Below are positions 25,201-34,881 of a DNA stretch of 64,000 bases, in pieces. Below the pieces are notes generated by a model that ran no database searches, was not told the origin of the DNA, and was given only the letters and a program-made list of their open reading frames with translations. The DNA is taken from the NCBI GenBank assembly GCA_944548615.1, contig OX155957.1, forward strand, positions 9,709,597-9,773,596, written 5' to 3'. Within the stretch, counting starts at the first letter, position 1. Every line of letters starts with the position of its first letter. Source of the stretch: Micropterix aruncella (lineage: Eukaryota > Arthropoda > Insecta > Lepidoptera > Micropterigidae). The position numbers and the translations under genes are program-made.

Positions 25201-28200
25201 ATTTCTCATAACACCAGCGAATGCAGTGCGACCCGCTTCCTCTTTTTAACCGACTTAAAAAAAGGATGAAGTTATCAATTCGGTTGTATTTTTTTTTAAT
25301 GTTTGTTACCTCAGAACTCCGTCACTTGTGAATCGTTTTGGAAATTTATTTGAAAGGATATACATCAAAATCCTGTTCTAATGATGGGATCCACGAGCAA
25401 TTGAAGGAACTCGTCCTCTTCAAATATTAGAAGTTGATATATGTAAAGGTAATATGTTATGAAGTTAACAACTTACATGTTGGTTCAGTTCCGATGACAA
25501 TGCATTTTTTAATGGTAAGTACGACCTGATTCTACACCCAGGGTTGGCTCCCGAAGAGGGGACTCCTTAACGGTTAACAGCCCAGACATAGCATTGTATA
25601 TAAGCATTCAATTATGAAAGCCCGTTCTACGTTTCACCATGATATTGCTGCTGCACTTGGGGTTAAAATTGGCTCTCGAAGAGGGGAATCCTCAGCGGTC
25701 AACAGCATTTTTTTTGGAGTCGTCATTAAAGATATCGTTTATAGGATAATGCTTTGATGAAAAATAATAATTAAAGCCACTCACATAGCTGGAAGGTTTT
25801 CCCGGACTGGATTGGGAAATGCTTATTGTTAAAACGAGATGTATTTTTGAATGAGTACCACTTTCGACGGTTGATATTCGATAACAATATTTTCTAGAAT
25901 TTAATCTTTTTACGAATAAAAAAATCCTGGGCTATCCATCTTGAACCTTTTTAAAATCCTCCTTGATATTATAAAATATCGTTAATAATTGTGAAAGACG
26001 ATTTATTCCGACTATTGGAGCCGCGAAATAGGCTAGGAAACATAGGCCCACGGTCCCGAAACGCCTCGGGCTTAACGTCAATTTTGTAACATTATGATTT
26101 CGAGGATTATACATGCCGCTATACTTATTTATTTATTTATTTATTTAGTAACACATCTAGTAAACAATTAATGTCATATTTGTAAGTAAGATGTTAGCGA
26201 GAAATTGATGCGACAATATTTTTAATGTTTGACACAGTCGCCTAATGACGATATAAAGTGTGCACTGTCAACTTATCAAATATTTACGCATATACAAATA
26301 TAGATACTCATACACATCTGTAGATAAAATATATATATATCCATATATGCACACATACACATACATATATGTATACGAAAATAATAATAAAACCAAAATA
26401 AATAAAAATTAAAGCTAAAATAATATACATATATAAATCAATTACATATTGATATAACGCTTACATACCTATAATAGTCATTTAAAATTATCATGGTAAA
26501 AACTAAATACTAAGTCCTAAATACTATCATTCAAAATACAAATTTGGTATTTAAGGTTGCCTATAAGGGCGTGTATCTTTGCCGAAGCGAAGATCGTATA
26601 CACATATGAAGACAGCAACTTTCAGATGGTACGGAATAGTTATTTTGTAACCTCCGAACCGCCTGGCACCCGGGGTGGACCAACCCTTTTCCCTTAGTCC
26701 GTTCACCGTTGTTAAGAAGATACATGCCGGCTTTGCTTAAAGTGTTGTGGCCTTTTATATCCTGGCTAATCGTGCACTCGCTTGGTGTGTTTTTGCATAT
26801 ACCAGACATTTACATATCTAAACTTGTATATTTCAGTTCGGATTTCACTGCGACCCATCCAAATTAGCAATGATAGGAACAGTGGAGAACGTCGCTTCCT
26901 TCATCGTCTTGCCGTTAGGCGGTGTATTGTCTGATAAGTACGGAAGAAAGATCGTCTTGCTAGTCAGCAGCATTTCAAAAACGATATTTGGAATATTGAA
27001 ATCTTTCTCGTCGTCGTATTCAATGTTTTTATCATTTGTCTTTCTTGGATCTTTTTTTGGATCGGCCACGGTTGAAACTGGATTGTTGATGGGTAAGAGT
27101 TTTACGTTTATGGATTGAAAATTTCAGTAGGCGAGTATTTGTTATTACTTTCCCGGCGTATCAATTCCCCGGCCTACCTATTCATAAAACATGGGAGTTA
27201 ATGGGCCCTTGCTGAGTTGGCCACGAAGACCCATTCTGTTCAGGGTTGGGTCACACTCACGGGTCAACGTGATGAAGTGCGAGCCTGGGTAGGACTCTGG
27301 CCTTGGTCAGTTTCCCCTGGGAATCAAACTTCTGGCGCTCCTGGACGGTCTGAGCACCGTGCGGCGTCACTATCACTATGTAAAATATATGGTTTGTCGT
27401 GTAATTTTTTATTTCCTTTTCAGTGAGTGAGCTATTTGCCACCGAAAAGCGAACATTGATGTCATTATTTTTCATGATGTTCTTCTCTCTCGGGGAAATA
27501 ATGGAAGGACTTATAGCCTGGTCGTTCCCTCACTGGAGGACATTCATTCAAGTCGTGTATTTACCTCAACTATTGATAGTCATATATATATTCCTACTGG
27601 AAGACAGTGCCATGTGGCTCTTGAGCAGAGGCAAAAGCGAAGAAGCCAAAAGAGTGCTAAATAAAGCAGCAAAGATGAACAACAAAGAGCTGCCTTTAGG
27701 GTCATTGGAGTCGTTATCAGCTTCTGGAATAAATGAGAATGTAGGGAAGAACATTTCGGATAATCCATTCGTATTGATCAAGCGTCTGATTAAATCGCCG
27801 ACGATGCGAGTGAGGTTCTTCATCGTACCGATCTGGTGGATGACCACCATTCTGATATTCTACGGCCTCACGATGAACTCCGTCGGACTCGGTGGAAGCA
27901 AATACTTCAATTTTTCACTGGTCGCGCTTATGGAACTCCCTGGAGAAATTATTGGATTTATTATCATGGATAAAATCGGAAGGAAACGTACAATATTTTT
28001 AGCATATTTCTGCTGTGCTGTTGCTAATATATCATTCACAATCATACCTGCAGGTAAGTCTGATAATCTATTAAAATATTTGAGTTTTTAATCGTTGATT
28101 TTTTTCTTAACATTATGAAATTATAAATCTTTTCCAGATTACGTTAGCATAAAATTAATGACCTACCTCATCGGAAAGATATCAGTTATGACATGCCTTA

Positions 28201-28543
28201 TAGTTATGTATACATATACAGTTGAATTATATCCAACACAATTGAGACATTCGCTGTTTGCCTTATCATCAACCATCGGACGCGTCGGATCGATTTTGGC
28301 CCCACAAACGCCGCTATTGGTAAGCGAATCGGAGATAGGACGCACCCTTGCGGTATGCCTAATTTATCTTCTCGACTATTCCAGGCGACGATATGGCCGC
28401 CGTTCCCAATGGTTCTATTCGGTTGCATGGCATTGCTGTCAGCAGTACTCGTGATACCGATGCCTGAGACTATGGGCCTGAAGCTTCCCGATACGATTGA
28501 AGAAGCAGAACAAATGAGTCATGCGAAAGACATCAGACTATGA
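22226..28543 (+). CDS. OCT-A: SLC22 / organic cation transporter-like protein, 538 aa
   Basis: Six exons with GT-AG introns: 22226-22389, 23477-23702, 26837-27092, 27424-28053, 28138-28319, 28385-28543. A membrane transporter of the major facilitator superfamily, SLC22 family; it should move organic ions or amines across the plasma membrane, but the substrate is unknown. Start: ATG in AAAATGACA, giving MTNKGDRFSLDDVLRSLG. TM1 lies in exon 1. The large extracellular loop (residues ~50-135) has six cysteines and NxS/T sites (NSS, NQS). GGVLSDKYGRK (158-168) is the MFS loop-2/3 motif, MDKIGRKR the loop-8/9 equivalent, and PETMG (513-517) with LPDTIEEAE is the SLC22 C-terminal signature. Length is normal. 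AATAAA lies ~104 bp past the stop. Introns 1-2 hold transposon debris; intron 5 is only 65 bp. No break is seen, so probably functional; an experimental transcript would confirm the exons. Confidence 0.9.
22977..22994. repeat. Poly(G) tract in OCT-A intron 1
   Basis: A run of G's interrupted once by A. It lies inside a dispersed repeat whose words GGCGATGTTGCAAC and CGGTAAATTCG also occur at 57745-58140. Confidence 0.85.
23995..24720. repeat. GC-rich dispersed repeat in OCT-A intron 2
   Basis: Shares long words (CCAACGCCTTACGGCGAGGC, CTTATGGCCCAAGCTG, GGAATTAACCTTCAGGA) with 32250-32935 and, more diverged, 54270-55080 and 2240-2440. It is GC-richer than the surroundings. There is no convincing protein; class unknown. 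Confidence 0.6.
24826..24914. repeat. CT-rich (TCCCTCCATC)n stretch
   Basis: Pyrimidine-only imperfect repeats on the plus strand in OCT-A intron 2. Confidence 0.8.
25250..25715 (-). mobile_element. LINE 3'-end copy, reversed
   Basis: Read on the minus strand: about two ~120-bp monomers (25715-25500), then the conserved tail ending in the reverse complement of ACCGACTTAAAAAAAGG at 25250. Same family as 841-1512. Located in OCT-A intron 2. Confidence 0.55.
25740..26115. repeat. Diverged copy of the 9-10 kb repeat plus adjacent dispersed segment
   Basis: AAAATAATAATTAAAGCCACT and ATTGGGAAATGCTT...AAACGAGAT recall 9020-9120. The continuation (CCTGGGCTATCCATCTTGA) matches 19838-19858. Transposon class unknown. 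Confidence 0.4.
26550..26815 (-). other. Unassigned 82-codon open frame in OCT-A intron 2
   Basis: A minus-strand frame (26561-26809) with reasonably complex protein composition and several Cys residues directly precedes OCT-A exon 3 on the other strand. It is probably a retroelement fragment; I recognise no domain. Confidence 0.25.
27150..27395 (-). mobile_element. SINE-like insertion in OCT-A intron 3
   Basis: A GC-rich block in a short 331-bp intron. On the minus strand it has a B-box-like GTTTGATTCCC preceded by a weak A-box-like region at 27380-27360. No second copy in the window was found, so the assignment is tentative. Confidence 0.35.
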
Positions 28544-28646
28544 CAGGATGATATTGAATATAATTGTAGCAAAATATCATAAAATAACACATCTGTGATA
28601 AAGTCATGTTATGAAATTGATGTTAAGTTGTTTAAAATTATAATAT

Positions 28647-28652
28647 AATAAA
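28647..28652 (+). promoter_or_regulatory. Poly(A) signal candidate of OCT-A
   Basis: AATAAA about 104 bases after the stop codon, followed by more A-rich sequence. Confidence 0.5.
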
Positions 28653-28799
28653 AAAACCGGATTTTACCCCGTGAAGTTGGTGGCACCCGATGTTTCTACG
28701 TTGTTACAAACACAGTTGTCCAAGGCGGACTTCCGACATGTTTATTTCCCTGCCCAACAACCGACAAGGAGGGAAACTAATGTGAACACGCAATTTTTT

Positions 28800-29010
28800 T
28801 CGAGATAAAGATCAATACCTCGTGGATTCCATCATCAGAACAGGATTTTGAAAAAAATAGCAGCAATCTGGAAGTAGGTATATCCTTTCAAATAAAAACA
28901 GATTTGTCCAAATCGGTTTATAAATGACGGAGTTCTGAGGTAACAAACATTTTTTTTTAAAATACAACCGAATTGATAACCTCTTCCTTTTTTTGAAGTC
29001 GGTTAAAAAG
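28800..29010 (+). mobile_element. LINE tail copy
   Basis: Matches the tail of 841-1512 (CCATCATCAGAACAGGATTT, GACGGAGTTCTGAGGTAACA) and ends TTTTTTTGAAGTCGGTTAAAA. Confidence 0.6.
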
Positions 29011-29192
29011 GATCGATCGTATCTTTTAACGCACAAAACTACCCGTCGAAGATAAAGCCATCTGAATTACGTAAAACATTTCGTTCGGTCTTACTATATG
29101 AAACGCTATCATGCCCAGTGCATATACAAAAAAAAACATATAAAAAAGTTAATATTTTAGAAAATGTTCTCCCTCAAAATATCAACTAAAAA

Positions 29193-29262
29193 GCAAACCT
29201 CCCCCCTCCCCCTCCCTTCCCCCTACCCCCTCCCCCCTCCCCCTCCCCCTCCCCACCCCTTT
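29193..29262. repeat. C-rich (CCCCCT)n tract
   Basis: Almost pure C with spaced T/A; the minus strand has many G-runs of four to six and could form G-quadruplexes. Confidence 0.85.
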
Positions 29263-29392
29263 CGTTGGGTTGTTGATTGGATAGACTAATAAGAACTTTG
29301 TAATATCTATCATTTTATATAAGTAGGTATTTTTATTTATCTGTAGTTCCTATGTATCTATTATTATTATATATATTATATTATTATAAGGT

Positions 29393-30009
29393 GATGTGAT
29401 GTCCTCCTCATCGTGATCCGACGACGGCGACCTCCTGGCTGACAGGACTTCTTCGAAGACAAGTCCGGTCCGATGTTCAAAAACTAGAGGTCATCTGCGC
29501 GTGAATAGTTTACAGTGATAAGCGGTTGCGCTGGTGCAGACCCACTCTTTCGTCCCTGCAGTCCGTGCGCCAATGGAGCGGAGATCCGCCACGATTGGAG
29601 GAAAAAGGTATGCAGTTTCTGGCCGCCGGTTTTAAGCTCTCAACCGGACGCCCTAGGCCTTCCACGATACCGTGCTATCCAGCCGCTTCCGCCAACATCC
29701 ATTGCTTATAAGCTGTCGAGTTGCCTTCTTCGCCTGGCCAGTCTTCGTACACTATGCAGGAGGTATCCGCAATCAGGCCTGTCCACCGAAGCGTGCAGGC
29801 CCCCCTCGACCAGGTTTAGTCCACGAGCCGACGTAGTTTACCGCGGTGTGGCTGCTGCGTGTACAACAGCTACTTGGAGCCACTGGTGAGAGATTTGCAG
29901 AACGCCTGTGGACCAGTTTGGTTCTCCACCCTCCGTAAGGAGAGCCGGCTGAAGTAACCAGAAAGGTGCTACCACTAGACGATCTACTACACCGCTCTAC
30001 TACACGCTC
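29393..30009. mobile_element. Unclassified 617-bp GC-rich insertion with 11-bp target duplication
   Basis: TATTATAAGGT occurs at 29382-29392 and at 30010-30020. Between them lies a compositionally distinct GC-rich block starting GATGTGATGTCCTCC and ending ACTACACGCTC. Inside are a small hairpin (CTCCGTAAGGAG, near 29930) and open frames on both strands (124 codons at 29515-29889, +) with no recognised domain. The duplication length suggests a retroposon, but there is no A-tail. Confidence 0.5.
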
Positions 30010-30290
30010 TATTATAAGGTATATTTTATATGTATGTATGTATATGTATGTATGTATGGATGTATGTATATGTATATTTATCTGCATATGTTTGTGTATG
30101 TGAGCTGTATTGTTACTTTTATTTAATATTATTACGGTTGGCTGTAAGAAATCGCAAAACAATAAGCCCGCCGTTTGTACTAAGTTGAAATAGAATTTAA
30201 GTTTTCTTTACCAAAGTAATTATTTTTAGTACAATATAGGGTATTTTTCATTTCAATATTATAAAGAATGCCTGCATGTGATTTTAAGGC

Positions 30291-30606
30291 CCGGGGCCGA
30301 TTGCGTTTCTTCGTGAACTAAAATCGGAATTAGTTTACGCAAGCGAGACAGGCCAATACGTTAGAGCGGAATATGAAATAAATGATATTCACCTTTCCAG
30401 CAGCTCTATCGAACATAAAGCGGCATAATTCAAGACCGGACGAAATGTTTTCCAACTAATTTCTATTATTTTAAGTGCTGCACGTAATTTTGTGCGCGAA
30501 AAGATACCATCATTCATGCTATATTCCGCTCTAACGCACTGCATCGCCTCGTTCGCATTAACTATTTTCCGATATTAGATCACGAAGAAACGTTATCGAG
30601 CCCAAC
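30291..30606. mobile_element. Hairpin MITE (GATTGCGTTTC family), copy 1
   Basis: Ends GGGGCCGATTGCGTTTCTTC and, inverted, GGGCTCGATAACGTTTCTTC. The arms contain GTTAGAGCGGAATATGA and its inverse. Related copies lie at 46826-47147 and 48166-48474. Confidence 0.65.
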
Positions 30607-30954
30607 GTCATCAAATACGGCAATATGCCTTTTGAATTTGGCAGACTGATATGAATATTTTAATTTTCAAACAAAAATACAGTAAATGAACGAAGAATAG
30701 TTTTATCGCAGTTGCATTAGGATTTTATCGTAGTTGATCTTAGAACGTGTTTACAAAATAAAAAAATAGATGACCATTAATAAAAAGCAGAAAAAAACAA
30801 CGGTAATTCTGCAGGTCATTGCTAACGAACGTTGCCTCCAGTAATCCTGATAAATGGAGGACAAAGCACTGTTAATATTGAGACAAGATTCAGTGGCGAT
30901 CATATCTGGATTATCGATATTAATTATAATCGGTTGTAGAATCAGGCCATGATT

Positions 30955-31228
30955 TCAATAAAAATAAATGAATTGTCATCGGAATTGGACCAACATGTAA
31001 ATTTTCAATTTCATATGATAATATTTGAGGAGTTCCCTCAATTTCTCATGGATCCCATCATCAGAACAGGATTTTGATAAAATTGGAACCAATGTGTAAG
31101 CCTATTCTTTCGAATAAAAAAGAATTTTCCAAATCAGATCATAAATCGCAGAGTTCTGAGGTAACAAACATACAGAAAGATACAATCGAATTGATAACCT
31201 ACTCCTTTTTTTGAAGTCGGTAAAAAAT
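30955..31228 (+). mobile_element. LINE tail copy
   Basis: Closely matches 1240-1512 (TTTCAATTTCATATGATAAT, CAGAACAGGATTTTGATAAA) and ends TTTTTTTGAAGTCGGTAAAAA. Confidence 0.6.
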
Positions 31229-31309
31229 ACGCGCCAATGCAGTAGAAATGCATGTTTCATGTCGAAAAGTTAAAAGAATAGGACACACTTCTTTCTCAGT
31301 CTCTTACGA

Positions 31310-31910
31310 ATCGGGGGAGGGAGGGGGGGGGGGGTCCTAAAATTAAATGTCCTTAGACATACGTCGTTTTTAATGATATCATGAAACATCCATGCGAAAT
31401 TCGAAGAACACCACGTTTTTCACGAAGAACACCACAGAAACAATGCGTTTTGTCTTACCTGCGTCACAAACAAATTTACAGATAAACAGACGATATACAT
31501 AATGGTCAAATTGAAACAGTGACCTTGCTAAGCTCGATCTATTATCTTATGCACAAAGTACCTTAATGCAATTGTCCTCTGTGTGGCATATTGAGAATGA
31601 TATTTAACAAGTGTAACAGTACAGGCCTATAAAGAGTCTCGAGGGTCGAACAAATACCTAACATTTATTTTGTTGCTTAAATTGTACCTACATGTGTCCT
31701 CAATTTTTGAAAAAAGATCCCAATCTGTAGCTATAAAGCAAGTCTGATTTTTGAGATATCGTAAGATAAGCAATTTTAAAAATATATTTTTTAACAAATA
31801 TTGACGTAAATTGTGTCGGTTATGCATACTTTCTATACTCTGATATCGGAAAAAACATATGTTAGGAGTGTAGGAGTGTTGAAAACGCTATTCATGGCAC
31901 TAGTAATTAT
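31310..31910. other. AT-rich intergenic stretch with a poly(G) tract
   Basis: A G-run lies at 31314-31333; otherwise no supported feature. Confidence 0.4.
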
Positions 31911-32249
31911 TATAGTATTGGATCATCCTCATCCGCATCCCCAAGAGGAGACCACCCAGAATTATTTGAGTACTTAATTTCCTGACAGTGCTTGCAAATG
32001 GAGGAACACACGATCGCAGACCTACAGCCATCCACGCACTTGCAACTCATCATTAGGTTATCCGGAGCTGGTGGTGCAGTCATTGTGGGAATTTCTATTC
32101 CCACTACCCTAGTATGCAAGTAAAAACCAAGATACCTGATGATATACTCTGAAAGAATGCAATTGGGCTGCGTCGCTGGTTGGGGGAAGAGTAGAAATGT
32201 CATATTTTCGATAGCTCAATAATTAACTTTCCACCTGCAGAGCTTATCT

Positions 32250-32935
32250 CCTCATGGGTGCAACAAATACACTCACTGATGATAGGAGATTCGAATCTTT
32301 CTTAAGAAGATCGAATACAGATTTTTGCCCTACCAAACTCGCAAACCGCCCAGTAACGCCGCGAGGTAATCCCCCAGGAGAATACGATCCGCCAGGCGAG
32401 ACCCCTGAGATACGAGAGTCACGCGTAGAGTAGTCTACACGAGGAGGCTTCTCCACAAGAGTTAAATCGTAAGTTGGGTCGTCCCGAAAACACAGTGGAT
32501 CTTATGGCCCAAGCTGTACGAAACCATTCACTACTAAATACACAGACACACATATACACAGAAGAGCGGTGTCGACTACAACGGGCAAACCCGTCACCCC
32601 AGGCTGGTATAACGATATAGATCGTTCTTTCAGCCGTGGGATGAGCGTAGAAGACTTAGGGACAAGACAATCTACTGTCTAGTTCACCAGCAACCCGTTA
32701 GAGACCAACGCCTTACGGCGAGGCACCGGGAAAGGTACGCAGCGGGCAGTCTTACCCCTTAACTACCAGTTTTGGCAGGATATCTCCGTCTGGAATTAAC
32801 CTTCAGGAATACCTCCGACCTCCCGACTGGTTACGAGTCCGAAGTCGCTTACGCAACCGTAGCCCCGTTGACACCGGTTCTCCTCGTTGTTACCGAAGTT
32901 AAGCGGCGTCGGGCGCGGTCAATACTCCTAAATAA
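32250..32935. repeat. GC-rich dispersed repeat, second large copy
   Basis: Same words as 23995-24720, but in a permuted order: the part ending CTTATGGCCCAAGCTG precedes the part with CCAACGCCTTACGGCGAGGC. This suggests a tandem or circularly permuted arrangement of the element. Confidence 0.6.
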
Positions 32936-33235
32936 AAATAAAGGTAAGCATGACCTGATTCTGCATCCAGGATTGGCTCACGGCGAAGGGACTCCTCAAC
33001 TGTCAACAGCATAAACACGACATTTTGTATACGCATTTAATTATGATAGCCCGTTATAAGTTTCATCATGACATGGCTGCTGAGCCCAGAAGTGGCTGCC
33101 GACGAGGGGACTCCTCAACGGCCAACAGCACAGACACGAAATGTTGTATACGCATTCAATTATGATAGCACGTTTTATGTTCCACTATGATATGGCTGCT
33201 GTACCCATGGTTGGCTCGGGACATAGCATTTTACA
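32936..33235 (-). mobile_element. LINE 3' monomers, reversed
   Basis: Two to three ~120-bp monomers with GGACTCCTCAAC-G/T-GTCAACAGC and ATTATGATAGC; same family as 841-1230 and 25500-25715. They follow the GC-rich repeat directly, so the two may be parts of one element. Confidence 0.5.
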
Positions 33236-33283
33236 TACCAGCTTATTAGGACACAGCAACTTATTAATATATTTACTTATCAG

Positions 33284-34102
33284 CAGTGGCGGCGCTAGAC
33301 CACACTTGGACGTCGGCGAAATTAGGTTCGCGAGGCCTTTTTTATTTCCCAATCAAAAAGAAAACGTTAGATTACATGAGCCGAATTATAGTGAAACTAA
33401 TGTATGAGTAAACGAGTTTTATTGCTAATCAAATGATGTTAAAAACTACACAACTAGTAATTAAAATAGACAAACTTATCGGCTTTTGGCCTCACAGAAC
33501 TTTTTCAGGATTATGTTATAGCTAATACTAGCCGCTATTTCAGCTTCAGTTGATAGAATTGATAACACAGATAGCCTCTCTTGGGTCATCGTGCTTCTCA
33601 AGTAGGTCTTAATCAATTTTAACTTTAAGAAGCTTCTCTCAGCGGAAGCTGTACTGACGGGAACTGTGAGCATGATTCTAATTGCTTTGTAAACATTTGG
33701 ATATATTTCTTTCAAATTATTTTCTAAAATGTACTGAATGAGTTGTTTCGCGTCGTTGACAGTCAAGTGAATTCACTTTTAAAAGCTGTAGCTCTTCATA
33801 TCGCTCGAAAGGCTGTATGTTTTCGCAGTCACCTTCCCGCAGTATTGTACCTAAATCATTACAATGCTTGAGAAGGTCCTCTTTTGATATCGATTTCAAA
33901 TAACTGATATCATAAATAAAATCAAATTGGTCAAAATATTCATTGAGCGCTTTTAATCGACATTCGGTGTCGACTATAATAGCATCTATAATTGTGTTAA
34001 AGAAATAAAAAAAAAAAATAATTTGTAAAACTTTTGCGAGGTCCCCTCAGGTGCGAGGCCGTCGGCGGTCGCCGACGTCGCCGACGCCTAGCGCCGCCAC
34101 TG
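33284..34102 (-). mobile_element. hAT transposon, internally deleted (819 bp)
   Basis: Perfect 15-bp terminal inverted repeats CAGTGGCGGCGCTAG, flanked by a perfect 8-bp target duplication CTTATCAG (33276-33283, 34103-34110), which is the hAT hallmark. It contains the C-terminal part of a transposase on the minus strand; intact hAT elements are usually several kb. Confidence 0.93.
33476..33899 (-). pseudogene. hAT transposase C-terminal remnant
   Basis: The frame 33766-33476 has the hATC dimerisation signature (VSTASAERSFLKLKLIKTYL, then RSTMTQERLSVLSIL). Upstream residues continue in another frame (33899-33717), so there is a frameshift near 33760. The catalytic core and BED zinc finger are missing. 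Confidence 0.85.
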
Positions 34103-34115
34103 CTTATCAGGATAA

Positions 34116-34581
34116 TCTATACTAATATTATAAAGAGGTAAAGTTTGTGAGGTTGTAGGAAGTAATCTCTGGATCTACTGAACCGATTTTGAAAATTCTT
34201 TTATCAATATAAAGCCGCGTTATTTGTGAGTGTCATAGGCTATATATTAATCCGAAAACTGAAAAGACTTTTTCTTGGTAGTCGGATTTGCAAAGTAAGT
34301 CGGAGAAAAAACGGTCGAACGAAAACGTTTCTAACTAACGCTGCCTTAACGATGAGAGATATATAATTAAGTTCTAGAGAAAAGTTGTAGAGCTTGATAA
34401 TGCCTACAAAAAAGTCAGCGACAGCACATGCCTAACTTTTATATTAAAGTCACAAAAAGTAGTATTTTATTTTTTAAAAAATGATTAAATCGTTAGGTCA
34501 TGTTTATTGGTCATATTATCAACAATTATGAATTCTTATATGAATAATTACCGCCCAACGAAGTGGGCACGGGTTAGCTAG
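34116..34581 (+). mobile_element. Non-autonomous Helitron (Lep1-like), 466 bp
   Basis: Starts TCTATACTAATATTATAAAG after A, ends with hairpin GCCCA-ACGAAG-TGGGC, nine bases, then CTAG before T. It lies 5 bp past the hAT target duplication. It matches the ends of 5009-5907 in the opposite orientation. Confidence 0.85.
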
Positions 34582-34881
34582 TTATAAATAAATTAGTGAC
34601 CCAGTAATTTCAATAATTTACAGAGCTGAAATATAAATTCAGTTATTAACAATACTCTGCCTCAAAGAATATTATATATATAGTTATTTGTTTGATTGAA
34701 GCATTTGCGTGTATTAAATTATGTATCGTTTAGTTAGCATGGCAAACATAATCCGAACAGCACAGCATACCTACTCGCCTCGATTCATTCCGATCGTGAC
34801 TTCCGATATGAACAGACGAGGATAATAGTCCTCGAATGTTTATTGAAACTAATGTGTAATTGTTCGAAAAACTGAGTTATA

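Noticed and set aside
28158..28454. A 98-codon frame as a separate gene
   Set aside because: It is OCT-A exon 5 plus read-through of intron 5; it is discussed as possible intron retention only.
29515..30162. Overlapping open frames on both strands as host genes
   Set aside because: They lie within or partly within a GC-rich insertion bounded by an 11-bp duplication and match nothing I know; GC-rich DNA keeps chance frames open.
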